Shown in pieces: positions 1-9,561 of a stretch of 64,000 bases of DNA (the stretch's first letter is position 1; the number at the start of each line of letters is the position of its first letter). Source of the stretch: Achromobacter pestifer (GTDB lineage: Bacteria; Pseudomonadota; Gammaproteobacteria; Burkholderiales; Burkholderiaceae_B); contig NZ_CADIJX010000005.1 in NCBI RefSeq assembly GCF_902859625.1, positions 62,001 through 126,000 of the forward strand, written 5' to 3'. The notes beneath the pieces were generated by a model that was given only the letters and a program-made list of their open reading frames with translations, had not been told where the DNA came from and searched no databases. Position numbers and translations under genes: made by a program.

Positions 1-1378
1 CACCGCGGCCCACTGCGCCGCCGACTGCGGGCAAGCCATCAGAAAAGGGGACCCCTGAAGACGCTTGCGCGCCAACCGGGGATAGGAAATCGGAAGAGGA
101 CGGCATCGGCGCAGAGGACGCACCGGAAACACTTGCGGCAAACAGCGACGCCGTGGCGTTCGGCCCCAGGGGCGGCTGGAAGTGGTCGCAATCCAGGGCC
201 AGCCGGTGGCGGTTCAACCCCAGTTTGCGGGTGGCCACGGCGAACCGCTGGCGCAACAGATCGGCCCAGATGCCGGTGCCACGCTTGCGTGAGCCGAAAT
301 TCGGATCGTTGCGGCGGCCGTTGCGCAGGTCTTCAATGCGATGCAGCACGCGCTGGGCGCGGTCGGGGAAATGAGCGTTCAGCCAGTCCTCGAACAAGGT
401 TTTGACCTCCCAGGGCAGGCGCAAGACGGTATAGCTGGCGTAATGCGCGCCGGCCGCCTTGGATTCCTGGAGGATGTGTTCCATGGACTCGTCATTGATG
501 AACGGAATGACGGGCGCCACCAGCACGCCCACGGGCACGCCGGCATCGGTCAGGCTGCGCACGGTCTCAAGCCGGCGCCACGGGGCGGCGGCGCGGGGTT
601 CCAGCGTGCGGGCCATGCCTGCATCCAGCGAGGTGATGCTCATGTAGACCACCACCAGCTTCTGTTCGGCCAATGCCGCCAGCAGGTCCAGGTCGCGGGC
701 GACCAGCGCGTTCTTCGTGACGATCGTGACCGGATGCCGGGTTTCAAGCATCAGTTCCAGCAAGCCACGGGTCAGCCGCCACTCGCGTTCGATAGGCTGG
801 TAGGCGTCCGTGGCAGAGCCGATGTTGATGGGCGACGGCTTGTAGCCCGGGCGGCTGAGTTCGGCCCGCAGGGCTTGCACAGCATTCGCCTTGGCCACCA
901 GCCGGGTTTCAAAGTCCAGCCCTGGCGACAACCCCAGGTAGGAATGCGTGGGCCGCGCGTAGCAATACACGCAACCGTGCTCGCAGCCCCGGTAGGGATT
1001 GACGGCCACGTCGAAGGGGATGTCGGGGGATTCATTGCGCGACAGCATCTTGCGCGCTTCTTCCGCCGTGACCGTGGTCTTCAGGGCAGGAGGCGCCAGA
1101 CGCGAATCAGGCAGGATCGGGATGACCCGCGCGCCAGCCGGCGTGCCGGAAGCGTTTTCGGGAGAGAGACTGCCCGTGAATTCGGAAGCGAAATCGGGGA
1201 CGGATTCTACGAAATCCGCCGGCAAGCCGGAAGCGGACCAACCGTCATCGACCTGCACGCGGTCATCGCGCTGAAAGCGATGCCGAACATTAGTAACCGC
1301 ACCCCGACCGCGCAAGGCGGCGGGGGCGGCAGCCGGGGACCCAGAACCGGCGGGAAAAGAATGATCGGTGCGTGCCAT
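1..1378 (-). CDS. PA0069-family radical SAM protein (C-terminal end beyond window)
   Basis: An open frame runs leftward from the ATG at 1378 to base 1 without a stop, so the C-terminus is missing. The radical SAM [4Fe-4S] motif CEHGCVYC lies at about 962-985, preceded by NPYRG and followed by YARPTHSYLG. This pattern is typical of the PA0069/Rv2578c family of uncharacterised radical SAM enzymes. The roughly 120 residues before the motif are low in complexity and probably not catalytic. The reaction is unknown. A LexA-type operator overlaps the promoter just upstream, which suggests SOS control. I recall that the Pseudomonas aeruginosa homologue PA0069 belongs to the LexA regulon. The family call is secure; any repair-related role is inferred from regulation only. 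Confidence 0.88.
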   Translation of the reverse strand, partial: MARTDHSFPAGSGSPAAAPAALRGRGAVTNVRHRFQRDDRVQVDDGWSASGLPADFVESVPDFASEFTGSLSPENASGTPAGARVIPILPDSRLAPPALKTTVTAEEARKMLSRNESPDIPFDVAVNPYRGCEHGCVYCYARPTHSYLGLSPGLDFETRLVAKANAVQALRAELSRPGYKPSPINIGSATDAYQPIEREWRLTRGLLELMLETRHPVTIVTKNALVARDLDLLAALAEQKLVVVYMSITSLDAGMARTLEPRAAAPWRRLETVRSLTDAGVPVGVLVAPVIPFINDESMEHILQESKAAGAHYASYTVLRLPWEVKTLFEDWLNAHFPDRAQRVLHRIEDLRNGRRNDPNFGSRKRGTGIWADLLRQRFAVATRKLGLNRHRLALDCDHFQPPLGPNATASLFAASVSGASSAPMPSSSDFLSPVGAQASSGVPFSDGLPAVGGAVGRG

Positions 1379-1384
1379 AAAAAC

Positions 1385-1404
1385 TACTGTACAAAAACAC
1401 AGTG
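1385..1404 (-). promoter_or_regulatory. LexA box over a sigma70-like promoter of the radical SAM gene
   Basis: The pattern CTGT-N8-ACAG occupies 1387-1402, with flanking TA and TG close to the proteobacterial SOS-box consensus. On the minus strand a -35-like TTGTCA (1414-1409) and a -10-like TACAGT (1391-1386) are 17 bases apart, so the operator covers the spacer and -10. The gene start is only about 7 bases beyond. The match is seen directly; LexA binding is inferred. Confidence 0.72.
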
Positions 1405-1488
1405 GTTTTGACAAGCACCAAAAGCCTTTTCGTAAGACAACCCCACTTTACCGCAAGACGCGAGCCCCGTCTGAACAAATCGTTTTCA

Positions 1489-1506
1489 CCAGGCGATATC
1501 GCCTGG
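1489..1506. repeat. 18-bp perfect palindrome between cysN and the radical SAM gene
   Basis: CCAGGCGATATCGCCTGG is a perfect inverted repeat with no loop. It lies about 75 bases upstream of the -35 of the radical SAM gene and downstream of the cysN terminator. No T-tract follows it on either strand, so it is not an obvious terminator. It could be an operator or a restriction/methylation-type site. Function unknown. Confidence 0.5.
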
Positions 1507-1532
1507 AAAGCCGCACCAACACTAGGTTTAGC

Positions 1533-1574
1533 AAAAAAACAACGACAAAATCGAGGCAGAATTTGCGTTGTTTT
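1533..1574 (-). terminator. Probable terminator of the sulfate operon, after cysN
   Basis: Inverted arms AAAACAACG (1536-1544) and CGTTGTTTT (1566-1574) flank a 21-base loop that can itself pair further. On the minus strand the hairpin is followed by seven T residues. It lies 17 bases after the cysN stop codon. The stem is AT-rich, so strength is uncertain. Confidence 0.5.
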
Positions 1575-1590
1575 CCAGCCCATTGGCGGA

Positions 1591-2889
1591 TCAGCGCAAC
1601 ATGCCGGCGGCGGCGGTCTGATGCGTGGCTTCGTCGATCAGAATGAAGGCTCCCGTGGCAGGTGCATCGGCATAGCGATCGACCGCCAGCGCTTCGCGCG
1701 TGGTGAAGGTGACGCGCCCGATATCGTTCATGCGCAAGGTGCCTTCCGTGTTTTCCACTTCCTGCAATTCGTGGATGTCGCGATGCGAGAGCACCGCGCG
1801 GATCTTCGCCGACGTCAGCCGCGTGCCCGACTTCAACAGATACTTGCGCGCCGGATTCAACGCTTGCGCATCCAGCCAGCAAAGCTCGGCCTCGAACTCG
1901 CGAGACACTTGCGCGGGCGATGCCGCGTGCACGATGACATCTCCGCGCGACACGTCCACATCGCGGTCCAGCACCAACGTCACCGAATCGCCCGCCACCG
2001 CTTCATCCAGCACGCGATCAAAGACACGCACTTCACGCACCACCGCGCTCACGCCGGAGGGCTGCACCGTGACCGCATCGCCCGGGCGCAGCACGCCGCT
2101 GGCCACACGCCCGGCATAACCGCGAAAGTCTTCCTTGCGATCGCCACCGTGACGCGCCACCCATTGCACCGGAAACCGCAGCGGCAAGGCGCGGCCATCG
2201 CTGGCCAAGTCCAGGGATTCCAGCAGCGCCAACAACGGCGGCCCGTCGTACCACGGCGTCTTGGGCGACAGCGTGACCACGTTGTCGCCATTCAGCGCCG
2301 ATAGCGGCAAGGCGTCGAAATGCGAGATGCCCAGCTTGCCCGCCAGGTCGGCATACGCCTCGCGGATGCGTTCAAACACCGCGCGGTCCCAGTCCACCAG
2401 GTCCATCTTGTTCACGGCCACCACGATGTGCCGGATACCCAGCAGGCGCGCGATCGTGCTGTGCCGCTTGGTTTGCGGCAGCAGCTTGCCGTCGGCCGCG
2501 CGCGTGGCGTCGACCAGGATCACGGCGACATCCGCCGTCGACGCGCCCGTCACCATGTTGCGCGTGTATTGCTCGTGTCCCGGCGCGTCGGCAATGATGA
2601 ATTTGCGCGCAGGCGTGGAAAAATAGCGATACGCCACGTCGATCGTGATGCCCTGCTCCCGCTCGGCTTCCAGGCCGTCGGTCAGCAGCGAAAAATCGAT
2701 CCCGTCGCCAGCCACGCGCTTGTGCTTGGCGCGCGAGATGGCGTCCAGCTGGTCAGCAAACACGCCCTTGCTGTCATACAGCAGGCGGCCGATCAGCGTG
2801 GATTTCCCGTCATCGACGGAACCCGCCGTAATCAGGCGCAGCACCCCGTTGCCGGCGCCGGAAAGAAAAGAGTCGTTCAGTGCGTTCAT
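1591..2889 (-). CDS. cysN: Sulfate adenylyltransferase subunit 1 (GTPase)
   Basis: This is the GTPase subunit of ATP sulfurylase. With CysD it converts sulfate and ATP to adenosine 5'-phosphosulfate (APS), driven by GTP hydrolysis in the cytoplasm. The 432-residue protein shows elongation-factor motifs in order: P-loop GSVDDGKST near residue 23, DAPGHEQ, and NKMD. Beta-barrel domains 2 and 3 follow. There is no C-terminal APS kinase domain such as fused CysNC has, which fits the APS-reducing type of CysH encoded nearby. It is the last gene of the leftward operon, 41 bases after cysD. Confidence 0.96.
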   Translation of the reverse strand: MNALNDSFLSGAGNGVLRLITAGSVDDGKSTLIGRLLYDSKGVFADQLDAISRAKHKRVAGDGIDFSLLTDGLEAEREQGITIDVAYRYFSTPARKFIIADAPGHEQYTRNMVTGASTADVAVILVDATRAADGKLLPQTKRHSTIARLLGIRHIVVAVNKMDLVDWDRAVFERIREAYADLAGKLGISHFDALPLSALNGDNVVTLSPKTPWYDGPPLLALLESLDLASDGRALPLRFPVQWVARHGGDRKEDFRGYAGRVASGVLRPGDAVTVQPSGVSAVVREVRVFDRVLDEAVAGDSVTLVLDRDVDVSRGDVIVHAASPAQVSREFEAELCWLDAQALNPARKYLLKSGTRLTSAKIRAVLSHRDIHELQEVENTEGTLRMNDIGRVTFTTREALAVDRYADAPATGAFILIDEATHQTAAAGMLR

Positions 2890-2930
2890 ATGCGTCCCCT
2901 GCCGCCGGCGGGAGCCGGCGTATCCTGCAT

Positions 2931-3839
2931 TCAGAAATAGCCTTCCTTCTTGCGGCGCTCCATCGAGGCCTCGGAAGTCTGGTCGTCCATGCGCGTGGCG
3001 CCGCGCTCGGTGATATCGGTAACCGCCGTCTCGGCGATGATGGCCATGGTGTCAACGGCGTCGGACGCCACCGGGCAGGTGCACGAGATATCGCCCACCG
3101 TGCGAAAGCGCACCGACAGGCGTTCGACCTGCTCGCCATCCTGCGGCGGCGTCAGGCGCGTGACCGGCACCAGCAGGCCTTTGCGCCGCACCACCTCACG
3201 TTCATGGCTGAAATAAATGGGCGGCAGCGCCAGCTGTTCGCGCTGGATGTACTGCCAGACATCCAGTTCGGTCCAATTCGAGATCGGGAAGACGCGCATG
3301 TTCTCGCCACGGTGCACGCGGGTATTGAACAGGTTCCACACTTCCGGGCGTTGGGCCTTGGGGTCCCATTGGCCGAATTCGTCGCGGAACGAAAAGATGC
3401 GTTCCTTGGCGCGCGCCTTTTCCTCGTCGCGCCGCGCGCCGCCGATGCAGGCGTCAAAGCCGAATTCCTCGATGGCCTCAAGCAATGTCACGGCCTGAGC
3501 CGCGTTGCGCGAATCGGTCTCGCGGCGCAGCACCACGCTGCCGCGCTTGATCGAATCCTCAACGCTGCGCACGATCAGTGTCTCGCCCAGTTCGGCGGCC
3601 CGCTGGTCGCGGAAAGCGATCACTTCTTCAAAGTTGTGCCCGGTATCGATGTGCATGAGCGGAAACGGAAAGCGGCCCGGCCGAAAGGCCTTTTCGGCCA
3701 GCCGCAACAGCACAACCGAGTCCTTGCCGCCCGAGAACAGCAGCACAGGGTTCGCGCATTCGGCTGCGACCTCGCGCAAGATGAAAATTGCTTCCGATTC
3801 CAGCCAATCCAGGTGGCTGCGTTGGATCACGGCAGACAT
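2931..3839 (-). CDS. cysD: Sulfate adenylyltransferase subunit 2
   Basis: Catalytic subunit of ATP sulfurylase, acting with CysN. The 302-residue protein has the PP-loop SGGKDS at residues 36-41 and belongs to the PAPS-reductase/CysD ATP-pyrophosphatase fold. The frame is open further upstream, but the conserved N-terminus MSAVIQRSHLDWLE marks the ATG at 3839 as the start. The extension would run into the intergenic gap after cysH. It is 40 bases downstream of cysH in the same operon. Confidence 0.95.
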   Translation of the reverse strand: MSAVIQRSHLDWLESEAIFILREVAAECANPVLLFSGGKDSVVLLRLAEKAFRPGRFPFPLMHIDTGHNFEEVIAFRDQRAAELGETLIVRSVEDSIKRGSVVLRRETDSRNAAQAVTLLEAIEEFGFDACIGGARRDEEKARAKERIFSFRDEFGQWDPKAQRPEVWNLFNTRVHRGENMRVFPISNWTELDVWQYIQREQLALPPIYFSHEREVVRRKGLLVPVTRLTPPQDGEQVERLSVRFRTVGDISCTCPVASDAVDTMAIIAETAVTDITERGATRMDDQTSEASMERRKKEGYF

Positions 3840-3879
3840 ACGTATTCCCCTAAAACAGATTTTGAATTCATGGCCGGCA

Positions 3880-4623
3880 TCAATCGCCGCGTGCCACGAC
3901 ACTGATGACCCGGTTGCCCGCATGCAGGCCACATTCCTTGGAGTCGGACGATTCCCACCACCAGCGTCCCGCCCGCAGATCCTCTCCGGGACGGATCGCG
4001 CGCGTACAGGGTTCGCATCCAATCGACGGATACCCCTGGTCGTGCAAGGGGTTGTACGGAATGCCCAATGCACGGATCACGGCCCAGACATCGTCTTCAG
4101 TCCATTCAGCCAGTGGGTTGAACTTGTAGAGACCGAAGGTGGGGTCGTGTTCTTCCAGCGGCAATTCGCCGCGCGTCGTGGATTGCTGACGCCGCTGTCC
4201 AGTGATCCACGCACCGCGTCCGGCCAGCGCACGCTTGAGCGGTTCGACCTTGCGGATCTGGCAACAGGCTTTGCGTAGCTCGACGCTTTCATAGAAGCCA
4301 TACGCACCGTGCTCCGCCACATGCTGCTCGACGGCGGTGGCATCCGGCCGGTATACGGTGACCTCACGTCCGTAGCGCCCCCGTACCGCGTCCAGCACGC
4401 CCAGCGTCTCGGCATGCAGCCGGCCCGTATCCAGCGTGAAGACTTCCAGGTTCAGGCGCGAGTCGTAGATGGCGTGCGTCAACACCATGTCCTCGGCGGC
4501 CAGCGACGAGGCCAGCGCGGCATCCGGGTAGCGGCGCTGGACGTCGGCCAGGCTGTCGGTCAATGCACGCCAGCGCTGTTCAAGCCGAGAGTCCAGGACT
4601 GGAAAGGTATCTGCTGCAATCAT
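3880..4623 (-). CDS. cysH: Assimilatory adenylylsulfate (APS) reductase
   Basis: Reduces activated sulfate to sulfite using thioredoxin. The 247-residue protein carries two cysteine pairs, Cys120-Cys121 and Cys203-Cys206, which ligate a [4Fe-4S] cluster in the APS-reducing subgroup. Enterobacterial PAPS reductases lack these. The catalytic cysteine is Cys231 in the C-terminal ECGLH motif. Substrate is therefore predicted to be APS directly, which removes the need for an APS kinase; none is seen here. The start codon overlaps the cysA stop by four bases (ATGA), indicating translational coupling. Confidence 0.94.
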   Translation of the reverse strand: MIAADTFPVLDSRLEQRWRALTDSLADVQRRYPDAALASSLAAEDMVLTHAIYDSRLNLEVFTLDTGRLHAETLGVLDAVRGRYGREVTVYRPDATAVEQHVAEHGAYGFYESVELRKACCQIRKVEPLKRALAGRGAWITGQRRQQSTTRGELPLEEHDPTFGLYKFNPLAEWTEDDVWAVIRALGIPYNPLHDQGYPSIGCEPCTRAIRPGEDLRAGRWWWESSDSKECGLHAGNRVISVVARGD

Positions 4624-5684
4624 GAGGACACCGTAAAAATACGAGCGCGGCGGGGACGCGCCAGCAAGGCCTCGCCATCGCGCAGATCCAGTTCCCGGTA
4701 CAGGTATTCGGGCACTTCGGCTTCGATGATGGCGTCCGAATCCTGGCGGGCCAGTTCCAGATAGGCGCTGGGTCCAGCCAGATAGGCGTGGGACAGGCGC
4801 ACCGGGATGCCTTCGGCTCCCGCCCGATAACGCTCGATATCAAACTCGTGCGGCCGAACATAGGCGGTGGCGCGCTGGGCGTCCGCCTGCGCCAATTCGG
4901 GTGCGGGCAGCGACAGGCCGGCGCCTTCCCAGACTCCGCGCGTGGCCACGCCCTGTAGCTGGTTCACATCGCCCAGGAAACCGTAGACGAACGGCGTGGC
5001 CGGCCCTTCCCAGACCTCGCGCGGTGTACCGACCTGTTCGATGCGCCCGGCATTCATCAGCACCACGCGATCGGACACTTCCAACGCCTCTTCCTGGTCG
5101 TGCGTCACGAAAACGCTGGCCACGTTCAGCTCATCATGCAGCCGGCGCAGCCAACGCCGCAGTTCCTTGCGTACCTTGGCGTCCAATGCGCCGAAAGGTT
5201 CGTCCAGCAGCAATACGCGCGGCTCCACGGCCAATGCACGCGCCAGCGCGATGCGTTGGCGCTGGCCGCCCGACAACTGCGCGGGATAACGATCCGCCAG
5301 CCAGTCCAGCTGCACCAGGGTCAGCAGATCATGGACCTTGCGCTGGATCTGGTCTTCGGAAGGACGCTGCGAACGATGCTTGACGCGCAGGCCGAACGCG
5401 ACGTTCTCGAATACCGTCATGTGTTTGAACAGCGCGTAATGCTGGAACACGAATCCGACCTGGCGCTGGCGCACATCCACCGCGGTGGCGTCTTCACCAG
5501 CGAACAGCACGTTGCCGGAATCGGGGGACTCCAGGCCGGCGATGATGCGCAGCAATGTCGTCTTGCCACAGCCCGATGGCCCCAGCAGCGCCACCAGTTC
5601 GCCCGTTTCAATGTGCAGCGACACATCATTCAGCGCATGAAACTTGCCGAACTGCTTGGATAAGTTGCGAACTTCGATACTCAT
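4620..5684 (-). CDS. cysA: Sulfate/thiosulfate ABC transporter ATP-binding protein
   Basis: Energises uptake of sulfate or thiosulfate across the inner membrane with the CysT-CysW permease and the periplasmic Sbp. The 354-residue protein has Walker [10 protein letters not shown] near residue 35, the signature [15 protein letters not shown], Walker [12 protein letters not shown], and a C-terminal regulatory TOBE-type domain usual for CysA. It lies between cysW and cysH in the operon. Confidence 0.96.
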   Translation of the reverse strand: MSIEVRNLSKQFGKFHALNDVSLHIETGELVALLGPSGCGKTTLLRIIAGLESPDSGNVLFAGEDATAVDVRQRQVGFVFQHYALFKHMTVFENVAFGLRVKHRSQRPSEDQIQRKVHDLLTLVQLDWLADRYPAQLSGGQRQRIALARALAVEPRVLLLDEPFGALDAKVRKELRRWLRRLHDELNVASVFVTHDQEEALEVSDRVVLMNAGRIEQVGTPREVWEGPATPFVYGFLGDVNQLQGVATRGVWEGAGLSLPAPELAQADAQRATAYVRPHEFDIERYRAGAEGIPVRLSHAYLAGPSAYLELARQDSDAIIEAEVPEYLYRELDLRDGEALLARPRRARIFTVSS

Positions 5685-5711
5685 GCTTGTCTCCGTCTTA
5701 ACCGCAACACG

Positions 5712-6614
5712 TCAGGCGACGGCCGGTTTGAGGGTTGCCGTCGCCGTACCGGGGTACTCGGCGGGCAGGTCAGCGGCCCGCAGCAAGCGCGCATTGCGCC
5801 ACTCGACCAGGTTCTTGGCTACCAGCGTTACCAGCGCCAGCAAGGCCAACAATGAGGCCACGGCGAACGCCGCGGAATACTGGTATTCGTTGTAGAGAAT
5901 CTCGACATGCAAGGTCATCGTGTTGGTCAGCCCCCGGATCTGTCCGGACACCACCGACACGGCCCCGAACTCGCCCATGGCCCGCGCGTTGCACAGGATG
6001 GCGCCGTACAGCAGGCCCCATTTGATGTTGGGCAAGGTCACGCGCCAGAAGATCTGCCAACCGTTGGCCCCCAGCGTCAGCGCGGCCTGCTCTTCTTCGC
6101 TGCCCTGCGCCTGCATCAACGGAATCAGCTCGCGCGCCACGAATGGGAAGGTCACGAAAAGCGTGGCCAGGATGATGCCGGGCACGGCGTAGACGATCTT
6201 GAAATCATGGTCTTGCAACCAGCCGCCCAGCCACCCCTGCGTGCCAAACAGCAGGATGAACACCAGCCCGGCGACCACGGGCGACACCGAGAACGGCAGA
6301 TCGATCAAGGTGATCAGGAACTGCTTGCCCCTGAACTGGAATTTGGTGATGGCCCAGGCGGCGGCCACACCAAACACCAGGTTCACTGGCAGCGCGATCG
6401 CGGCCACCACCAAGGTCAGGCGGATTGCCGATAGCGCATCCGGTTCGACGATCGCGGCCAGGTATAGCTCCCAGCCCTTCTTGAATGCCTCGGCAAAAAC
6501 AGCCGCCAATGGCACCAGCAGAAACAATGTCAGGAATCCCAGCGCGATGAAAAGCAAGATGCCGCGCACCCAGCGCGGTTCGGTCAAATGTGCCGGACGA
6601 TCTGCTGCGCTCAT
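5712..6614 (-). CDS. cysW: Sulfate ABC transporter permease CysW
   Basis: Inner-membrane permease subunit (300 residues) with about six hydrophobic segments and the binding-protein-dependent transport signature [23 protein letters not shown] (given here only as its position, about residues 180-202). The start at 6614 overlaps the cysT stop by four bases (ATGA). The frame stays open far upstream inside cysT, but that extension is only an out-of-frame shadow of the neighbour and not a fusion. Confidence 0.94.
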   Translation of the reverse strand: MSAADRPAHLTEPRWVRGILLFIALGFLTLFLLVPLAAVFAEAFKKGWELYLAAIVEPDALSAIRLTLVVAAIALPVNLVFGVAAAWAITKFQFRGKQFLITLIDLPFSVSPVVAGLVFILLFGTQGWLGGWLQDHDFKIVYAVPGIILATLFVTFPFVARELIPLMQAQGSEEEQAALTLGANGWQIFWRVTLPNIKWGLLYGAILCNARAMGEFGAVSVVSGQIRGLTNTMTLHVEILYNEYQYSAAFAVASLLALLALVTLVAKNLVEWRNARLLRAADLPAEYPGTATATLKPAVA

Positions 6615-7507
6615 GCCAGCCTCCCCAGGTTGCGGCGTGCCTGCCAGCCTTGCAGCAGATTGATGATGAGCAGCAGCACGAACGAGAGCACCAGCATCAC
6701 CGTTGCGATGGCGGCCGCACCGGCGTAGTCGAACTGCTCCAATTTGGAAATGATCAGCAGCGGCGTGATCTCGGACACCATGGGCATGTTGCCCGCGATG
6801 AACACTACCGATCCGTACTCGCCCACCGCACGCGCGAAGGCCAGCGCAAAGCCGGTCACCAGGGCAGGCAACAGGGTCGGCAACAGCACGCGACGGATCG
6901 TCTGCCAGCGGCTGGCGCCCAGGCTGGCCGAGGCTTCCTCGATCTCGCGCTCGACGTCTTCCAGGACGGGTTGCACGGTGCGCACCACGAACGGCACGCC
7001 AATAAAGATCAAGGCGATCACGATGCCCAGCGGCGTAAACGCCACTTTCAGGCTGAACCATTCGGACAGGGGCGCCCCCAACCAGCCCTTTTCGGAATAC
7101 AACGCGGTCAGCGCGATACCGGCCACGGCCGTGGGCAACGCGAACGGCAGGTCGACCAGCGCGTCCAGGATCTTCTTGCCCGGAAAGCGGTAGCGCACCA
7201 GCACCCAGGCCACCACCGTGCCGAACACCAGGTTCACCAGCGCCGCAAGCAGCGATGCGCCGAAGGTCAGTTGATAGGACGCCAGTACCCGGGGGGCCGT
7301 CACGGCGTCCCAGAATCCCTGCCACCCCAATTCGGCGCTCTTGATGGGCAGGGCGGCCAGTGGAATCAGCACGAGCACGCTCAGGTACAGCACCGCGTAA
7401 CCCATGGAAATGCCGAATCCGGGCAGCACGCCCGGGCTGTTGCGCCGAACGGCAAAAGGCGCTTGCGCGCCGTTTGCCGCCGGGTTCGAGGCAGAGGTCA
7501 TGGCCAT
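6611..7507 (-). CDS. cysT: Sulfate ABC transporter permease CysT (CysU)
   Basis: Partner permease of CysW, 298 residues, with about six membrane segments. It has the EAA-type loop [20 protein letters not shown] that contacts CysA. Two in-frame ATG codons (7507 and 7501) are possible starts; the difference is two residues. It follows sbp by 18 bases and is translationally coupled to cysW. Confidence 0.94.
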   Translation of the reverse strand: MAMTSASNPAANGAQAPFAVRRNSPGVLPGFGISMGYAVLYLSVLVLIPLAALPIKSAELGWQGFWDAVTAPRVLASYQLTFGASLLAALVNLVFGTVVAWVLVRYRFPGKKILDALVDLPFALPTAVAGIALTALYSEKGWLGAPLSEWFSLKVAFTPLGIVIALIFIGVPFVVRTVQPVLEDVEREIEEASASLGASRWQTIRRVLLPTLLPALVTGFALAFARAVGEYGSVVFIAGNMPMVSEITPLLIISKLEQFDYAGAAAIATVMLVLSFVLLLIINLLQGWQARRNLGRLA

Positions 7508-7525
7508 CGTCCGATCGTTGTCCGT

Positions 7526-8554
7526 TTATTTCTTCTGCGGCAGATAGATCTGGTCGAAGGTGCCGCCGTCGCTGAAGTGGTCCTTCTGCGCCTTGCGCCA
7601 GCCGCCGAAGATCTTGTCGTCGATGGTGACCAGCTTGACCTTGGGGAACTTGCTTTCGTACTTGGCGGCGACCGTCTTGTCGATGGGACGGTAGTAGTTC
7701 TTCGCAATGATTTCCTGCGCGGCCGGCGTGTACAGGAATTCAAGATAGGCCTGCGCTGCGGCGCGGGTACCCTTCTTGTCCACGATCTTGTCCACGATGG
7801 CCACCGGGGGTTCGGCCAGGATGGACAGCGACGGCACCACGATGTCGAATTTGTCCGGGCCCAGTTCTTCCAGCGCCAGGAAGGCTTCGTTTTCCCAGGC
7901 CAGCAGCACATCCCCCACGCCGCGCTCCACGAACGTCGTCGTCGCGCCACGAGCGCCGGTATCCAGCACCGGCACATGCTTGAGCAAGTCACCGACGAAG
8001 GCACGGGCCTTGTCTTCGCTACCGCCGTTCTTCTCCAGCGCGTAGGCCCAGGCAGCCAGATAGTTCCAGCGCGCGCCGCCTGACGTTTTGGGATTCGGGG
8101 TGATGACCTGGACGCCGTCCTTGATCAGGTCGTCCCAGTCCTTGATGGCCTTCGGGTTGCCCTTGCGCACCAGGAACACGATGGTGGAGGTATAGGGCGA
8201 GCTGTTTTGGGGCAGACGGGTCTGCCAGTTCTCGGGCACCAGGCCGCGGTCGGCGATGGCGTCGATGTCATAGGCCAGCGCCAGCGTCACCACATCGGCT
8301 TCCAATCCGTCGATCACCGAACGCGCTTGACGGCCAGAGCCGCCATGCGATTGGCGGATCGTCAGATCCACATTCGCCTTTTCCTTGTATTGCTTGATGA
8401 AGGCGTCATCGATGGCCCGATACAGTTCGCGCGTCGGGTCATAGGAGACGTTCAACAACGTCTGCTTTTGCTGAGCTTGTGCCGGCGCGATCGCCGCCAG
8501 CGAAACTGTCACCGCCGCCACAGCGGCCAACCAACCGGCTTTCCCGAAAGACAT
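7526..8554 (-). CDS. sbp: Periplasmic sulfate-binding protein
   Basis: Captures sulfate in the periplasm for the CysTWA transporter. The 342-residue protein starts [12 protein letters not shown] and has a Sec signal peptide ending at AQAQQ, around residue 28. The mature part shows the sulfate-binding-protein pattern [13 protein letters not shown] and [12 protein letters not shown]. An upstream in-frame start would add residues before the signal peptide, so the ATG at 8554 with AAGGG three bases upstream is preferred. It is the first gene of the leftward operon, whose promoter should lie at about 8560-8670. Confidence 0.94.
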   Translation of the reverse strand: MSFGKAGWLAAVAAVTVSLAAIAPAQAQQKQTLLNVSYDPTRELYRAIDDAFIKQYKEKANVDLTIRQSHGGSGRQARSVIDGLEADVVTLALAYDIDAIADRGLVPENWQTRLPQNSSPYTSTIVFLVRKGNPKAIKDWDDLIKDGVQVITPNPKTSGGARWNYLAAWAYALEKNGGSEDKARAFVGDLLKHVPVLDTGARGATTTFVERGVGDVLLAWENEAFLALEELGPDKFDIVVPSLSILAEPPVAIVDKIVDKKGTRAAAQAYLEFLYTPAAQEIIAKNYYRPIDKTVAAKYESKFPKVKLVTIDDKIFGGWRKAQKDHFSDGGTFDQIYLPQKK

Positions 8555-8675
8555 CCCTTGCTCCCTGTATTTGGCAATGTGGAAGCAAGTGTGCTGGCTG
8601 GGCATTCTGAACGGAACGAATCATTTTTTGATTGCTCATCGCTCCCAGACATATAGGATCCGAATCCCAACAATG

Positions 8676-8712
8676 AAAAGCCGCCGCGTTCTCCTATGGA
8701 AAAGGCGGCGGT
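8676..8712 (-). terminator. Terminator after the peroxiredoxin gene
   Basis: The arms CCGCCGC (8681-8687) and GCGGCGG (8705-8711) form a stem. On the minus strand the stem runs into TTTT (8679-8676). It separates the peroxiredoxin gene from the sbp promoter region. Confidence 0.75.
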
Positions 8713-8767
8713 TCTGACGCCAGGAACCCCAGCGCGGGAAGTCGGGGCAACCCCCTGAATTCCGAAT

Positions 8768-9409
8768 TTACTTATTCGGTTGCGGCGTAATACGCAGGTA
8801 AGGGCGCACGGCCTTGTAGCCCTTGGGGAATTTTTGCTTGATCACGGCCTCGTCCTGCAAGGACGGAACGATGATGACATCGTCGCCGTCTTCCCAGTTG
8901 ACCGGCGTGGCCACGCTGTGGCTGTCGGTCAGTTGCAGCGAATCGATGACGCGCAGGATCTCGTTGAAATTGCGGCCGGTGCTGGCCGGGTACGTGATGA
9001 TCAGGCGCACCTTCTTGTTCGGGTCGACGATGAACACCGAGCGCACGGTCAACGTGGCATTGGCGTTCGGGTGGATCATGTCGTATAGCTCGGAAACCTT
9101 GCGGTCCTTGTCGGCCAGGATCGGGAAGTTGACCTTGGTCGACTGGGTGTCGTTGATGTCCTCGATCCACTTCGAGTGGGAATCGGTGCCATCCACCGAC
9201 AGCGCCAGCACCTTCACATTGCGCTTGGCGAATTCGTCCGCCAGCTTGGCGGTGTAGCCAAGTTCGGTCGTGCAAACGGGCGTGAAGTCGGCCGGATGCG
9301 AGAAGAGCACCCCCCAGCTGTTGCCCAGATACTCGTGAAAGCGGATAGGGCCAGCCGAGGATTCCTGTTCAAAATCGGGAGCGACATCGCCCAGACGTAG
9401 ATGACTCAT
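8768..9409 (-). CDS. 1-Cys peroxiredoxin (Prx6/LsfA-type)
   Basis: A thiol peroxidase that reduces hydrogen peroxide and organic peroxides. The 213-residue protein has the peroxidatic Cys46 in HPADFTPVCTTE and a long C-terminal half typical of the Prx6 subfamily; no resolving-cysteine motif is apparent. The conserved N-terminus MSHLRLGDVAPDF fixes the start at 9409, just after a GGAGAC ribosome-binding site. It sits directly upstream of the sulfate operon but behind its own terminator. Pseudomonas LsfA, a close family member, is induced by sulfate limitation, so the position may be meaningful. Function call firm; sulfur regulation inferred. Confidence 0.92.
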   Translation of the reverse strand: MSHLRLGDVAPDFEQESSAGPIRFHEYLGNSWGVLFSHPADFTPVCTTELGYTAKLADEFAKRNVKVLALSVDGTDSHSKWIEDINDTQSTKVNFPILADKDRKVSELYDMIHPNANATLTVRSVFIVDPNKKVRLIITYPASTGRNFNEILRVIDSLQLTDSHSVATPVNWEDGDDVIIVPSLQDEAVIKQKFPKGYKAVRPYLRITPQPNK

Positions 9410-9561
9410 GGTGTCTCCTGTATGCGGATTCAGGTGGAAGGGGTCAGTGACTGCCCGCAGCAGCGGGCAGCACAAGCAGGCGTTTCATTGCGGAGATTAC
9501 CGCGTGTGAAACGATTCTTCCATCAAACCTTTGGCTGGGGAAATACGCAAGCCATATAACC

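Noticed and set aside
5712..7325. A continuous frame that would fuse cysW to an upstream 237-codon extension.
   Set aside because: The extension is another frame of cysT, and cysW has its own ATGA-coupled start with the conserved N-terminus.
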